Origin: Apoda limacodes
Lineage: Eukaryota > Arthropoda > Insecta > Lepidoptera > Limacodidae
Assembly (NCBI GenBank): GCA_946406115.1
Contig: OX291553.1
Span: 2,485,001 to 2,549,000, forward strand
Length of the DNA: 64,000 nt
Reading direction: 5' to 3'
The translations under genes and the position numbers were made by a program. Shown in pieces: positions 42,417 through 54,984 of the stretch. The number at the start of each line of letters is the position of its first letter. The stretch's first letter is position 1. The notes under the pieces are model-generated. The model did no database searches and was not told where the DNA came from. It saw nothing but the letters and a program-made list of their open reading frames with translations.

Positions 42417-43619
42417 TACTTTACTGTCATTCTTACTAAATTAAATGAATAAACACAATAATTATACCACACTGCTAAACAGGCAACAATTAGGTATGCC
42501 ATTATGAGTTTATTTTGAAACCTATTACGAAGTATTCTAAAAGTATATATGACTATATTTCAAAATGTTCGTAATAATTACAAAAAAATATAGTCTAATT
42601 TTTATGCAAAAATAAATAACTATACGTAATTATTAATAAAAAGGGCTTTTTGTTTAAATTTTGCATATTAATCCATCGACATCGACAAAGACCATCGACC
42701 ATCCCGACGTGTGATTTCTAAACGTAGGTACTATTAATCGTCAAACTATTTACATATTATAATTGTCATTCTGTGTTTACCATAAGCTTCTTGGTTTACC
42801 GTAAACAAAGTGCTTTTTGTATTTATCAGTGACTTACGAACGATCCCTGCTTTGTTATTTCGACCTTTCTGCATCGCGTATTATATTGGATTTGGCTGTT
42901 TTTATTGGACCTGATTTCTCTACTGCGATTCGGATTCTGTCGTTTAAAACACATCTTTATTTTCTGTGGGATCGGGTATGTATGAGACACAAAAACCGTT
43001 TCTTTTATGAATAAATAAATGTAATGGTACCATATAACTGTAGACATACTTACAAATGTCTCTTGTACTTCATAATCATGTCATTTTAAGTCTGCATTGC
43101 AGGAGCACAACCCTCTATCATAAGTTAGGTGTTGCTAAATACGTTTATATAGATGCTATTGTACAAGAAAACCACACCGAAATACGACAAATTGATAATT
43201 AAAAGTCACTTCTAATATACTGAGGTTTCTAAATTAGTAGTGAACAATGTCCAGACCATCCATACATTCCTGAAACGTCTCCTTTGCAAAAATCGAATTC
43301 TGGGCTTGAGACGGGAGGCGAGGTAGCAAATTCAGTCGCGGGTCATCCGTGAGCGAATCTTCACTTGTATTGCGTTTGACGTAAGTAGGTAGGTACCTAA
43401 GGAAACAATTACGAAAATATCACTGTTGCATGTTTCGTTTCGCAGCAAGTGGGGTGGGGCGGTTGCCAAGTTCTGTTGCCGCGCGTGCATCTATCGAATG
43501 GTACACAAACACAATACCAATAACATAAGTATAAGGAATTATATGCAGACCTTCTTCACACCAACGCGCTATGTAAAAAACGGGCTTGAACGATCAGCTC
43601 TCGAGTAAAAACCTACTAC
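42417..43619. other. unassigned AT-rich spacer
   Basis: Nothing recognised; a GC-richer patch at 43300-43500 carries no motif. Confidence 0.4.
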
Positions 43620-43777
43620 TACGAGAAAATAAGCCAATAGGTCACTTAAAATAAGAAATAAAACTTTTTTAACAAAAATAAGAACCGACTTCAAAAAGAT
43701 GGACTAAAAAGTTAAAATAATTATTTAAAAAAATCTGATCTAAATTACAGTTTGGTCTATTGGCTTATTTTCTCGTA
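43620..43777. repeat. 21-bp perfect inverted repeat
   Basis: TACGAGAAAATAAGCCAATA + G (43620-43640) is the exact reverse complement of 43757-43777, 116 bases apart. The loop contains the left terminal repeat of the element below. Confidence 0.9.
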
Positions 43778-44196
43778 CACTAAAAAAATACCCAAATCGC
43801 TTCAAGTGTGCCTGTAACACAGAATATATAATACTATACTAGTACCTGTAACAAGTATGCCTGTTACAATTTAAATATCGTCGTTTATGTAAATGACTAG
43901 TTATTTTTGCTTGTACATGTACTAAATATGGTCGACAAAAATAAATTGCATCAACACAAATCGGTCGAGTTGAACTAATATATCGCTTAATTAATAACGG
44001 ATCAATGCGGATGACGTCACGGGGTATCCATTTATTGTATACCAAAACCTTCACCTCCAGAATGGAATAAATACTTCTGTGAAAACCGCATAAAAATCGG
44101 TTCAGCCAAACGCGAGGTAATCGCGGACAAACATACATACATACAAATATACGGATCAAAGTTGTTAGAACCTCGTTTTTTTTAAGGTCGGTTAAT
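43681..44196. mobile_element. MITE-like element with GAACCGACTTCAAAAA ends
   Basis: Left end AGAACCGACTTCAAAAAGAT (43680 on) and right end CGTTTTTTTTAAGGTCGGTT (44173-44192) are imperfect inverted repeats. Inside the right end, 'aaaatcggttcagccaaacgcgaggtaatcgcgg' and 'acatacatacatac' match a widespread lepidopteran repeat by recollection. The open frame 43839-44222 on the minus strand is not credible. Confidence 0.6.
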
Positions 44197-46792
44197 AATA
44201 CGGCAGGTCGTCCTCGCCGCATCGTGTCGCACGCAACTTTCGAATGAGCAGTGTATCATTTTTTTAATAAGACAAATCGTTACTTGACTCGACACCTACG
44301 CAGACAAAGCCAGGTTTATATATTTGTATTATCTTACTCATAATAAAGTATGACAAGTAATCATTAAAATAAATTTACGACTTAATTAATAAAATTTATT
44401 AGTTGGCTGGCATTCTTTTATTGCAGTTAATTATGGTGATAACTCAGTTTTTTATTGATTTTAATTATATCTAATTTAGGTATTAATACCTAGTTTAAAA
44501 ATTACTTGCTAGCTCGTTAAAAAAGTTGGATATTCCTATGTAAATTTTAACTTTTACGGCATTATTTTACATGTACCTACCCAGTACGTAGAAGGTATAA
44601 GATCATACTATAGTTTGTCATAGCATTTTTTGTCTTTAAATAGACTTGAATAACAAATAACAGAACATATTTGATTAAGTTTATTTTATCTAATATATTT
44701 AAACGAGCAATATTGGCGTATCTTGGAAACGGCTGTAAAAATCTTGTACTTAGATGGATTTAGGGTTTTGCTTTTTAAGATGATGAGAAAAAGATATAGT
44801 ACTTGCCCAGTTTCTATAGTTGTTTCCTTGTCAAAAATTAAACCGGAAATACTACGATAAAATAGAACTAGCTTAAGTACGAGAATAATTGTTTAGTTAA
44901 AATTAATTTATAAAAAGTATATTAAGTAACCGCACACGAGTACCTACAACAGTTTTAGTTTGTAACAATATATGCTACTGATCTTAATATACATAATTAT
45001 AAAACTCCCAACATCGCATTAAAATGTTAATTACAATAGAATTTAACGCTATTCTAACTGTTGATACAACGCGGGCTCCAAATTAAGACCGTCAAGATCT
45101 AAAGATAATTATGCACGGAAGTGTAACGTCGACGCTCTCTTGAATAATTACAAACTGTCCAATGAAATAATTCACAGCTCCCGAATAATTAAATGTTGAC
45201 CGAATATCCATTTTTAGAGATCCGTGCTCGAGTTAAAAAACGGAACACTTGTGGATCGTATCGATGTCTGTATCTCTGTCACACGCGATGTCTTCCTTAT
45301 GAAATATTTGAAATTTGACACAAAACTGAACATTACTGACCCATATACAGACCTGTATACTTGCCTTTTTTAAAACTTTTTGCAGAACTATAGGTTTTAC
45401 TCGATGACCGTCGTAATTCAGTAAATGTGTGCATGGGTAGAGTTGCGTATGCTTCTTCACCTCAACACTTATATCGCGTTGTGCTGAAGAACCTGTTGCG
45501 CAGACCAATTTGAAATAAGAGGAACGTAAGCTTCTTTATCACAACACACAAGGCGTGTTCAGGCTGAGAAGGAAATCCGTCCTGTATGAAGTTTTTTTTT
45601 TTCTGAACTGTCTACTGCAGTTGGCTGATGCAGCCATTACTGCTTCACCGGCTTTTTGAGGCGAGCCTCTAAAGGAGAGGCACGTCTGGTGTCCAAACGC
45701 TTATATAGGCTAACGCTACACCACCACCGTTCGATCCCTTCTCTTGGCCTGACCTAGCGTCCAGTTTTTATAAATATTTATTATTGATGATGGTAAATAA
45801 ATAAATATTGTATGTATGTATAGCCAGCCAATTTTGTTTCTCAATTTTTGGAAATTGATACCTCTACATAACATTTTCCAATCTTCCGTGAATTGACGTA
45901 AGGAACAAGTTATATCTATGTTTATATCTTTATTGAACATTTATCCTCATTTGGTTCTTCCTTGATTCCGTACACTTAAAAATACCACCAAGTGGGAGTC
46001 TGTCTGTCTGCCTCTACACCATGATAGGTCTCCACATGCAAGGGTAAGCCATTATCTTTGTCTTAGCAAATAATGTTGTCTCATACATATTTACCTATAA
46101 TATAAATGGCATACACCTCAACTTTGATTTATCATGTACAATGACACCTTCTTATCAATTATCGTCCACTCAAATAAGGATTTGTAACATAGAAACGTAA
46201 GAACAGAGCGCATTTACTTCTTAGCCGCTGTGATTAACTCGATAAATTGAAATAAGTTTTAAACGAGCCTTGCAGAAGTTTTTATTTTATTTTAAAGTAC
46301 ATTTTTAAGAGCGCATTTTATTATTTTTGGTAGTTTCTAAGGTAAATAAATATAAAAAATTGAAACAAACTTTGGTTTACGGTTAGGTTATATTTAGTAT
46401 CAAATCAAGTTAGACTCGCACTTGGCCGTTTTTTAAGTGTATGGAATCACCATACCAGAACCATATGAGGGATAAATTTTCAATAAAGATATAAACACAA
46501 ATATAATTTGTTCCTTACTTCTCTGCAAATAAGATTGAAAGTTGTTAGTAAAAAAACTGAACAGATAATCATGTGATGATAAAGCATGTTCCATTTAGCA
46601 TAAATACGTATCCATTATGATGTATTATTTTTTAGGGTAATGGAGAAAAGCTTTTGCTATAATAGCCTGAGCTTATGTATGAGTTATGAGGAGGGAAATG
46701 TGATTCATGTTGTGTATAATGTCCTTTCGTTGAAATATATTTTGTGGTTAAGTTTGTAGTTGGAAGTGACAAATTAAAAACATTTATATGTC
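44197..46792. other. unassigned 2.6-kb region
   Basis: AT-rich. Traces of GGTTCCGTAC-type repeat: 'attccgtacacttaaaaatacc' plus 'gtctgtctgcctctacacc' (45966-46020) and 'gttagactcgcacttggccgtttttt' (46409-46434). A GC-richer stretch at 45600-45735 ('tgatgcagccattactgcttcaccggctttttgaggcgagcctct') is probably an old repeat; not identified. Confidence 0.45.
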
Positions 46793-46918
46793 AGTCTGAC
46801 TCGCGCACGAAGGGTTCCGTACCATTATCTATAAAAACGATCAAAAAATCACGTTTGTTGTATGAGAGCCCCCTTAAATATTAATTTTATTCTGTTCTTT
46901 AGTATTTGGAATTATAGC
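46793..46918 (-). mobile_element. GGTTCCGTAC-type repeat (family P) fused to LINE D
   Basis: On the minus strand: TATTTCTGTTGCCGCTATAA, 'aatactaaagaacagaataaa', 'gggggctctcatacaacaaacgtgattttttgatcg', 'ggtacggaacccttcgtgcgcgagtcagactg'. It begins exactly where LINE D coding stops matching, at the RT catalytic box, so the LINE D frame ends in the repeat. Confidence 0.75.
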
Positions 46919-48400
46919 GGCAACAGAAATACATCTGCGAAAATTTCAATATTCGTAGGACAGTTTAGTATAGATGAGATTTGGTTGATAAAAATAGAAA
47001 AGAAAAGAGGTGATAGTATTCCACCCTGAGGCACGCCAGAAACCAGGTCACACCAGTTTGAGGTGGCCTGATTGGAACGAATTGATTGTTGGCGGCCACA
47101 GATATAAGAAGAAAACCAATTTAGAGCTGTAGGTGAGAAATTGATCTTTTTGAGAATTGAAAGTAAGATGTCATGGTCAACTGTGTTGAAGGCATTAGAA
47201 AAATCAATTAGAACGAGAATTGTCCTCCATGCCATCTCTTATATCTTCTGTTACTTTTAAAAGGGCTGTAGAAGTACTGTGACCAGAACGAAAACCAGAC
47301 TGAAAGGTACTTAATAGTTGATTTTTGTAAACATAATTAGAAAGTTGCTTATGCACTACCGCTTCCAAAATTTTAGACAAAAATGGAATATAGAAATAGG
47401 CCTAGAGTTATTATTTGAAATAAGATTAGGGATTTTGGCCAAGGGAATTACAAATGCTTTACGCCACAGGGTTGGGAAGTCACCAGAGAACAAGGAGAAA
47501 TTAATAATATGTTTAATGATTGGTAAGGTAGAATCTTAAATATGGAGGATCATATTTCTATTTACATCATCACAGCCCACTGCTTTGGATTTAATTGATA
47601 ATATTATCTTTTTAACTTCGTCTACAGAAACTGGTAAGAAGGAGAAAGAGTCGGAACAACGTGGAGTCATGGAATTAATAAATGAAATAGTTGAGAGTTT
47701 GATATCATTGTCATTAATATATTAATAGATGAGGTGGCAAAGGTTGAAGCCATTGAGAGAAGAGCTACAGTTAGTCAAATCATATTTAGGTTTACCAAAG
47801 CCACTAGATTTAAGGAGGTTCCAGATTTCTGCCGGTGATGAGTTAGAAATATATTCGTAAAAATATCTGCGTTTTGCTGTTCTTACCATCTGGTTGTACT
47901 TATTCCTAGCAGCTTTGTACATATCCCAGTTATTATTACACCGATTTTTTTTAATTTTCTAAATAAGCGATCTCTTCTGGCCATCACCGTGCGAATTTCG
48001 TTGTTCATCCAAGGAGCAGGTTGCCTTCTGATTCTCATAGTTTTAACAGGTGCATGAGTGTCATAGACAGATATTAAAATATTATTAAAGAAAGTTACTT
48101 TTTCATCAATACTAGTAGCGGTCAGCAGCGTGCTCCATTCAATCTTCTCGGCATCTTCAATAAGTTTATTTTTGTCCATGCATAAAAAGTTTCGCAAACA
48201 GATTAGCTCGGGTTTAGTTTTAGGCAGTTTTATTTTATACGACACGTATGGCAAATCATGCTTGGAAAATCCGGGTGCTGGTTATTGCCCATATCTGTGT
48301 TAAGGTCACCTATGATTATGTGGTTCGTGTAATCCGTACTGAAGGAAGAAAGGACTGTATCCAAATCGGAGAAATAATCAATAGCAAGAGGACAATATAC
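46912..48400 (-). pseudogene. LINE D endonuclease C-terminus and reverse transcriptase
   Basis: Read from high to low. 48400-48255 encodes the endonuclease segment with YCPLAIDYFSDLDTV and HIIIGDLNTDMG (the GDxN motif). 48254-47883 encodes the linker (PELICLRNFLCMDKNKLIED, RRQPAPWMNNEIRTVMARRD). 47922-47722 gives YKAARNKYNQMVRTAKRRYF. RT pieces with shifts lie at about 47640-47240 (IPFLSKILEAVVHKQLS, FQSGFRSGHSTSTALLK), then 47235-46912: LVLIDFSNAFNTVDHDILLS (motif A, Asp present), VSGVPQGGILSPLFFSIFIN (motif B) and EIFAD, where the sequence is lost. Jockey/CR1/I-like non-LTR group. Confidence 0.82.
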
Positions 48401-48424
48401 GACTCCAAGAACGGCTTTAACTCC

Positions 48425-49451
48425 TTTAAAACATACCTACTACTGTCTCTTACGCTGTTTCTACTGCATATCAATGACATGTTGGACATCAACAACATAC
48501 ATTGCTATGTAGATGACAGTACTGGAGACACTTTTTACACGGGTCGTGCAAACATTCCTCGTTTCGTTGTGGAGGAAAACCGCGGAGAACTTGTGTCTCA
48601 AATCGAGACCACACTGTCCAAGGTCTCGGACTGGGGACGGGTAAACTTGGTCCGATTCAATCCTACAAAGACACAAGTGTGCGCGTTAACCGCTAAGAAA
48701 ACTCCATTCACTGTGGTCCCACAATTCTAGAACACTCCCCTCTCCATCTCCAAGAGCATTAGGATCCTTGGTGTCGACATCTCCAGCGATGTTCAGTTCC
48801 GAGGTCATTTACAAGATAAGGTGAAGCTGGCGTCCAAAATACTTGGTGTACTCAACAGAGCAAAGCAGTACTTCACGTCAGGGCAAAGGTTGCTACTTTA
48901 TAAGACGCAAGTTCGGCCCCATATGGAATACTGCTGCCATCTCTGGGCAGGTGCACCCGGATACCAGCTTGGCCCTTTTGACTCGGTTTAACGACGGGCT
49001 GTGAGAATTGTCGACGATCCCAAACTCACTTGCCGTATCGAACCCTTAAGTCTGAAGAGAGACTTTGCTTTCCTGTGTGTGTTCTACCGCTTGTACAATG
49101 GGCTGTGTTCTGAGGAATTGTTCGAAATGATGCCCACGGCTACTTTCTACCATCGCACCGCTCGCCATCGGCAGGGAATTCATTCTCACACTTTAGAACC
49201 TAAATGGTCGCGTACAGTGCGGTTTCAGAGAAACTTCCTCCCGCGAACGCTTAAGTTGTGGAATGAGCTCCCTGCCAAGGTTTTCTGCAAGGACTACAGT
49301 ATGGAGTTCTTTAAGAAAGAAGTTATTAGATTTCTAGGTCGGCAACGCGCAAGTGATACCCCTGGTGTTGCAAGCGTCCATGGGCTACGGTGACCGCTTG
49401 CCATCAGGCGGACCGTTAGCTTGTTTGCCACCTTATGGTATAAAAAAAAAA
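48425..49451 (+). mobile_element. LINE A, 5'-truncated copy inserted in LINE D
   Basis: Best-preserved LINE A 3' half. It is flanked by AACTCC (48419-48424) and AACCTCC (49452-49458), a near-perfect target duplication. The recognisable A sequence starts at about 48443 (ACTGTCTCTTACGCTGTTTC), ends GTTTGCCACCTTATGGTATA and has a poly-A tail (49442-49453). Orientation is opposite to LINE D. Confidence 0.88.
48443..49393 (+). pseudogene. LINE A reverse transcriptase C-terminal half
   Basis: First frame to 48730: LTLFLLHINDMLDINNIHCY, then the catalytic box as YVDDSTGD (most members have YADDS), NIPRFVVEENRGELVSQIET and RFNPTKTQVCALTAKKTPF, then a stop. After a shift near 48730 and a stop near 48990, the frame 49001-49393 reads RIVDDPKLTCRIEPLSLKRD, FCVFYRLYNG-type and GLCSEELFEMMPTATFYHRT, WSRTVRFQRNFLPRTLKLWN and ends QRASDTPGVASVHGLR. 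Two or three lesions separate it from an open frame. Confidence 0.85.
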
Positions 49452-49505
49452 AACCTCCAGAAATAAGTACTCGGCAGATGCATTGTTTGTGGCTGGAGAG
49501 GTTGC

Positions 49506-49850
49506 TTATATTTTATAAGAAATATTACTACGGAGATGTATAGCAACACCCCCGCCACGTCTACCGATACGGTCATTTCGGATCAGAATGTAGCCCGGGG
49601 GGGTAAATAGAGTTGATTTAAGAGTGGGGCAGAGCCAAGTTTCTGAGATCAGTACTGCATGTTTGAGATCAGACGAAAATGTTTCAACCAAATCAGAATA
49701 GTGAGATGCTATGCTTTGCGCGTTTATGCGACAAGCAGTGAATGAAAATTTTAAGTCACTGAACTCGCTATTCAGTGTATTTCCTAACGTATCGCAGTCA
49801 GAATTTGATAAGAGTGAGTGAAAAGATGAGCTTAAGTCTGTAGCAGACAT
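49506..49850 (-). pseudogene. LINE D endonuclease N-terminus
   Basis: 115 codons from MSATDLSSSF. APE-type endonuclease motifs: INAQSIASHYSDL (the N-x-x-S/N region), ISETWLCP (catalytic Glu) and YILIRNDRIGRRGGGVAIHL (the R-x-D..GGG-x-A/V motif). It stops shortly before the LINE A insertion; the remaining endonuclease resumes at 48424 on the other side. The D frame is recovered across the insertion when the LINE A copy and one flanking duplicate are removed. Confidence 0.82.
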
Positions 49851-50060
49851 TGATATAAACAGAAAAGGGAAGATACGGTACGTCTTAGTGTCGATGAAAC
49901 AAAGATTGAGCTAATTACAACTACAAGTACCTTTACCCCTACATCTACATTTTTGATTACGTACAGATGCATAGGACATAACAGAGACAGAGAGTCGTAG
50001 ATAGTCTGTAGTAAGAACGAGATAACAGGATATTCTTTAACACACATACTCTGAGAGAAA

Positions 50061-50930
50061 CATTTTTAGGAATTCCCCGAACTAATTGATCGCAAGGTAC
50101 CATCAACAAAAAAAAAATAAGAACACAAAATTATATTTGATATTTGACTTTAAGAGGGCGATATAGGCCAGAAAGCTAATTTCTGTAATTCCAACGTTGT
50201 GTATGTAAATTTACTATAAATCATTAGATAATGTCATATACATTACTATGAGATATATATGTTATATACTTCTTAAGTAATTTATACCGTTCATCAAGAG
50301 TTACATCATGTGACATTATATAGAAATAAATATTGAAATATTAATGTATAAGTAAATATAATATAATAGTTAAAAGTTTATATTTGATATATTATTTAAA
50401 CCAGATTTATGCGCTGGTAATAAGAATACCGCATAGCCCGCCGGCTGGATAGTTAATGTGATAACAAATAAAATTCCTTAATATAATTTACATACATAGA
50501 GTAAAAAAGAAAACTCTGAATCTATGAAATCGTTAGGTACTAACTTCTACTTTTAGTGCCATCATCAAAATAATTGGTGCAAAATAAGAATCTAATAATT
50601 TAACGTACACATTACAAAAAATAAAGAATTTCAATCACAAAATATAAAACAAAGAAAATGACCACAAGTTGCCATAAGTAAAGCATTGGTGATGAACAGT
50701 AAGTTCGGACCGCTACTTCGTACTTTAGACAATACGGACATATTGTGATCTGTGGATCTGACATCGTATAATACAGTTTATTATAAATATTTAAATTTTA
50801 ATATTTATACGGCTGTTTTATTTATTTTTTCCTAAACATCGATCAAAATCTCCCAATGCAATGTATGTAGGTAAATCCTTTTGTCAATGAAATGAAAAAA
50901 CTGGTTGCCTGTAAAGTCGGTATACGGGCG
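50061..50930. other. unassigned AT-rich spacer
   Basis: Nothing recognised. Confidence 0.5.
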
Positions 50931-51095
50931 AAAGTTTTACGTGACAATGATTTTATGTCTGTCTCTCTCGCTCTTAGGCGGGCGCGTGCCTCTCACTCGC
51001 TCTCATTGTGAGCGCATAACGTGAGCGGAGCGTAACGCAGTTTCTTGAAGTGTCACCCGGCAAACCAATTTATAAGACGTTGTCACGTCAAAAGT
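50931..51095. repeat. possible small foldback or repeat with GC-rich centre
   Basis: GTTTTACGTGACAATG (50934-50949) and CGTTGTCACGTCAAAA (51074-51089) are imperfect inverted repeats. The centre is GC-rich ('gctcttaggcgggcgcgtgcctctcactcgctctcattgtgagcg'). It resembles a common lepidopteran repeat by recollection; class unknown. Confidence 0.4.
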
Positions 51096-52677
51096 CTGTT
51101 TAACAATCACAGTAGATAATGAATTTAAATTCAAATTTTGAAAGCAGGTCATATACTGAGTTTGTGGACAAACTCCAAAGTAATTAACATAATGTTCACA
51201 TCGCATTCTTATACGTGTCACTCACGTCGCGTACGTACAAATAACGCTTTCGAGGTTACTTACTGTTATTTCAAAATGTAATGAAGTCAATCCGTCGCAA
51301 ACATTGACAGAAAAAAATAAAAGAAGCGCGACAAATTTACGGCAATCGGCAAATCTGTGTTCCTTTGAATCTGCAATAATATTAAAATTTGCTTATAGCC
51401 GTGCCGGTCGACCGTGGACCGCGGAGCTACGGCGCGCGGCGGAAAACATAAGCAGTAAAGCGAGCGGGCGCAGTCAGGGGGCGAGCGTTGCATCTTTTTT
51501 TTTGTGTTGTTAGGTTTAGTATTGGTGATTTATGCGAAGTCACGTAAATAAAACATTATGGGATTTAGCGAACCACGTCCGCGTGCACAACGACACGGAA
51601 AATATCACTACTGGATTGTGTAGATTTTAAATATTACAATTACTGAATAATTTTCTACACGTTGATTTTATTAGCAGTAACTGCTTTGAGCAATATCAAC
51701 CATAATTGCCACCTGCTTTTTATGTTTCCAAGAACTACGGGTGAGATTCTCAAAGCAAGCAAAGCAAGGCAGTCCCCATTTTGCTTTAAAGTAACATCAC
51801 TGTCTGTCTGTCACATATTTATGATCCAAATTATAGTTTTGATTTAAATAAGTTTTTAATTATTTTATCCTTAAACTGCATGCAACTTCCAAATGCTATT
51901 AAAACTTGAAGTTCTCTTAGTGGTTCTTGAAATGGTTTTCCTGCTTTCCTCAACTGACAGCAACCTCATGCATGAGAAACAGAATTTGTTTTGTGAATAA
52001 AAATATTTTTTCCCGTAACTCATTCTCAAGACTCCTCATAATTTATTGTAAACACTAAATCATGTACTCATACGAAACAACACATAAAAGCGTTCTTAAA
52101 CGTTAGCACGGACGTTAAAGTTAATAATCGGTCCACATCAATCGTCGCGGCGGAGGAAGCCGACTCTGACGGCCTTTGAGCCGGAGTCGCCACTCATTAA
52201 CGGTCAGACTGACACTTCAAAGAACCCAGCTGTCATTGCACGTCAGCTGTCAGCCGTGCGGTGACAGCGCCTCCGATATGATAAATAGTTGCCATCATTA
52301 TTCATACTTTTTCTATATTTCTTTCTTTTTTCAGAACACAAAAGCTGTCCAACAACACTTCTGTTTTGAATGCTTGACGCGTGGCAAAAGTCGTGACGAG
52401 CCGCTAGAGAGGTCCTCTATTGTTCGATATGTCCCATGTTCTATTCATTCGTTCGGAAGTGGTACGTCACGGAGAGAGAAGCTATTTATAGCCGTCTGTC
52501 TGTACACAGATTTATGTCATGTCTGAATACTTGTCGTATTATAGTTGTGTCATTTGAGTGATGATTTGTCAATTTACATTATAAATTGTGGATAATTTGT
52601 ATGAACAATTTTCTATTGCAGGTAAAAAATTTCAAACTGATTACATGTAATTCTGGTGGTATTCTTTTAACGTTTAT
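51096..52677. other. GC-rich islands in a TE-poor region
   Basis: Two CpG-rich patches: 51400-51492 ('gccggtcgaccgtggaccgcggagctacggcgcgcggcgg') and 52141-52275 ('gtcgcggcggaggaagccgactctgacgg', 'acgtcagctgtcagccgtgcggtgacagc'). They could be promoters, first exons or an old repeat. Frames of 60-116 residues across them (for example 52176-52526) have no recognised motif. Confidence 0.35.
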
Positions 52678-52710
52678 GGCACGCACGCACACACACACAC
52701 ACACACACAT
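52678..52710. repeat. (AC)n microsatellite
   Basis: GCACGCACGCACACACACAC and onward, about 30 bp, ending at 'catcatatc'. Confidence 0.95.
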
Positions 52711-54984
52711 CATATCTTTTGAACATGAAAGCTTCAAGTCCATTTACTTTACCTCAAAATTTGTAAAAAATTGTAATTTGTAATTGTAAGTATTTGTAAT
52801 TTGTAATTGTTAGTATTCAGTTAATATTGTTTACCATCATCTCTATGAACTACTCAATCAATCAGAAATCTACCACAAATATATGGGCCATTAATTTGGC
52901 AAGCCTACATTTGCCTATTGTTATCTTGGCTCTTTGAAATTAAACCTTAAGGGTACCAGCTTGTATTACATCTAATACTTACATCAAATTAGAAAAAAGT
53001 ATATGGGTATTACTATACCATATACTGATATATAATTACTATACCTATTACCAATAATTAAATACCTATACCTATTGTAACAAACACAATAACAAAAAAA
53101 CTCTAGCTGAACAATAATTTTTCAGTGTAACAGATTTTAACATATAGTTCCAAACATTTAATTTTGACAATTCTTAATTTAAAACGTAAACATAACGACA
53201 CCTAAACGACATCTAAATACTTTATCGACAATGGCTATCATTGCATCACTAGCTTTTTCACATAAATTACTTCAAAAGTGATTTACTACTGCCATACAAT
53301 CGCCGCTGACTAGTCGTTGCGGCCCGTCTCTGCCTGTCTGCTCCACTCAAAGGAACTGACAGGTGTAAATGATGGCTGCGCTAGACGCACGCTCGTCGAC
53401 TGCCAATCGCTAACACCAAACAGGATTACCTTTTCTTTTAAACTTTTTTTGCTGAGGCATAAATATATTTTTTTATATTCTTAGTTTTAATTAGTTTATT
53501 TTTATTTATTTACTATGTTTTAATTAGTTTACTTATTTTTATATTAGTTTATTTGCAAAATTTAAATAACATAATACACATATAATTAAACTACTTTTTT
53601 TCATATTCCAAATTCACAAATTTATTTACATGATTTAGAATATAGATATCTAAGCTTTATTATAGTTTTTCCTTTTCAAATATTTTTTCCTACTAGAGTA
53701 ATACAGTCAACTATAACAAAAATAAGTATGTGATAATTGTGCTCTCCCCTCGAGTTTAAAGAAGGCAATAAAAACTCTAGCTCACACAAAAAGTTAGCTA
53801 CCGAAAAAATGCGTACAATCATCTCATAAAAACTACAACACGAATTTCAAACAAGCTATTTAGAGCGTTTCGCTAGACCTGTTTTGAAGTCAAAGCGGCA
53901 TCTTTTGAATACAACCACAAACTTTTGATTATAAATTCTACGGTCTTGACGAGCCTGTCACGTACACAATTCGCAAAATATAACACGTGCGGCGTGGTAA
54001 CCACAAATCACAGTTTTTAATCGAACTCACGTCTTCGCACGTATGCAAAAATATAAATGCCTTAACCTATACAAATAGTAACCCCTATTACTAGACCAGA
54101 AAGGTTTTCTTAATACAATTGATCTGCAAACATAAATTTGTCTCGTTTCAGCGTGCAGTCACGTCTCGAGCCGTGCGGAATGTTATCGACATCCGCTAAA
54201 CTATCGACGTTAGCACAACACTAATTGCTCTTTTTGTGAATTCGATTATTCTTTCAATGATTTACGTAACCTGCTTTTCTGAAAGCTCCGGCGTCATTAA
54301 TGCCTTAAGTGAGTAAGGGGCCATTGGTTGAGGACTTAGTGAGCAAATCTATTGACTAATTTAAATAAGTGATAAATGACTTCTAAGGATTATATTGATT
54401 TCATAAATAGCAAGATTTCTTCAAATCCACAGGTTTCTTCAAATCCGACCTAAATTTAATGACTGTGTTCTTCGGGTTATGGTTCAAACCTTGAAAAACA
54501 TGAAAACACGATTAATGAACTTTTGTTCGATGAAAAAAAATCTTAAACTCCAAATTCCTAAGTGCTACCTACTAGTTTACAACTTTGCTAAAGCTCGGCA
54601 CACTCTTCTGCTTAAATGAGTTGACATTTTGCAAAATAAATTTGATAAGTTATATAATTGTTATTAATTTCCTTAAACTTCATAAGCTATTTTTACCATC
54701 TTACTTGGATGATTCAATTTACCTAATGCGACATAATGGTTTTTGCGATGAGAGAGTGCTCGAATGGGACAAAGTCACCGGTTGCTGAGTATATGTGCTT
54801 TTCGTGAATATTCGCGATACATTACATTCATGCGTTCGTAGATTGTGGAAAAGTCTATTAGATACTTTTATCGAGACCTTGGCATTGTTACAGTCCTTAG
54901 CTGTAGCAGGGCCACATTAACAATCGGTACATGGAAGTGCCAAGTTGTTGTACCTATAATATAGCCACCATGTCTAACTATAAG
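52711..54984. other. unassigned 2.3-kb AT-rich region
   Basis: Nothing recognised apart from small GC-richer spots at 53310-53400 and 54155-54190. Confidence 0.45.

Larger units (their letters stand above)
46912..50060 (-). mobile_element. LINE D, 3'-truncated, interrupted by LINE A
   Basis: 5' endonuclease part 49452-50060, then (after the LINE A insertion at 48425-49451) endonuclease remainder 48250-48424, linker and RT to 46912. The 3' border is at the IFAD of the catalytic box, where family P sequence takes over. 3' loss is unusual for a LINE (5' truncation is usual), so recombination or deletion is likely. 49850-50060 is presumed 5' leader. Confidence 0.8.

Noticed and set aside
43839..44222. 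A 127-residue minus-strand protein
   Set aside because: Lies within the MITE-like element with the GAACCGACTTC ends; no motif.
45610..45735. A third tRNA-derived SINE (GTTCGATCCC box)
   Set aside because: A B-box-like string is present, but no A box at the right distance; left as an unidentified repeat.
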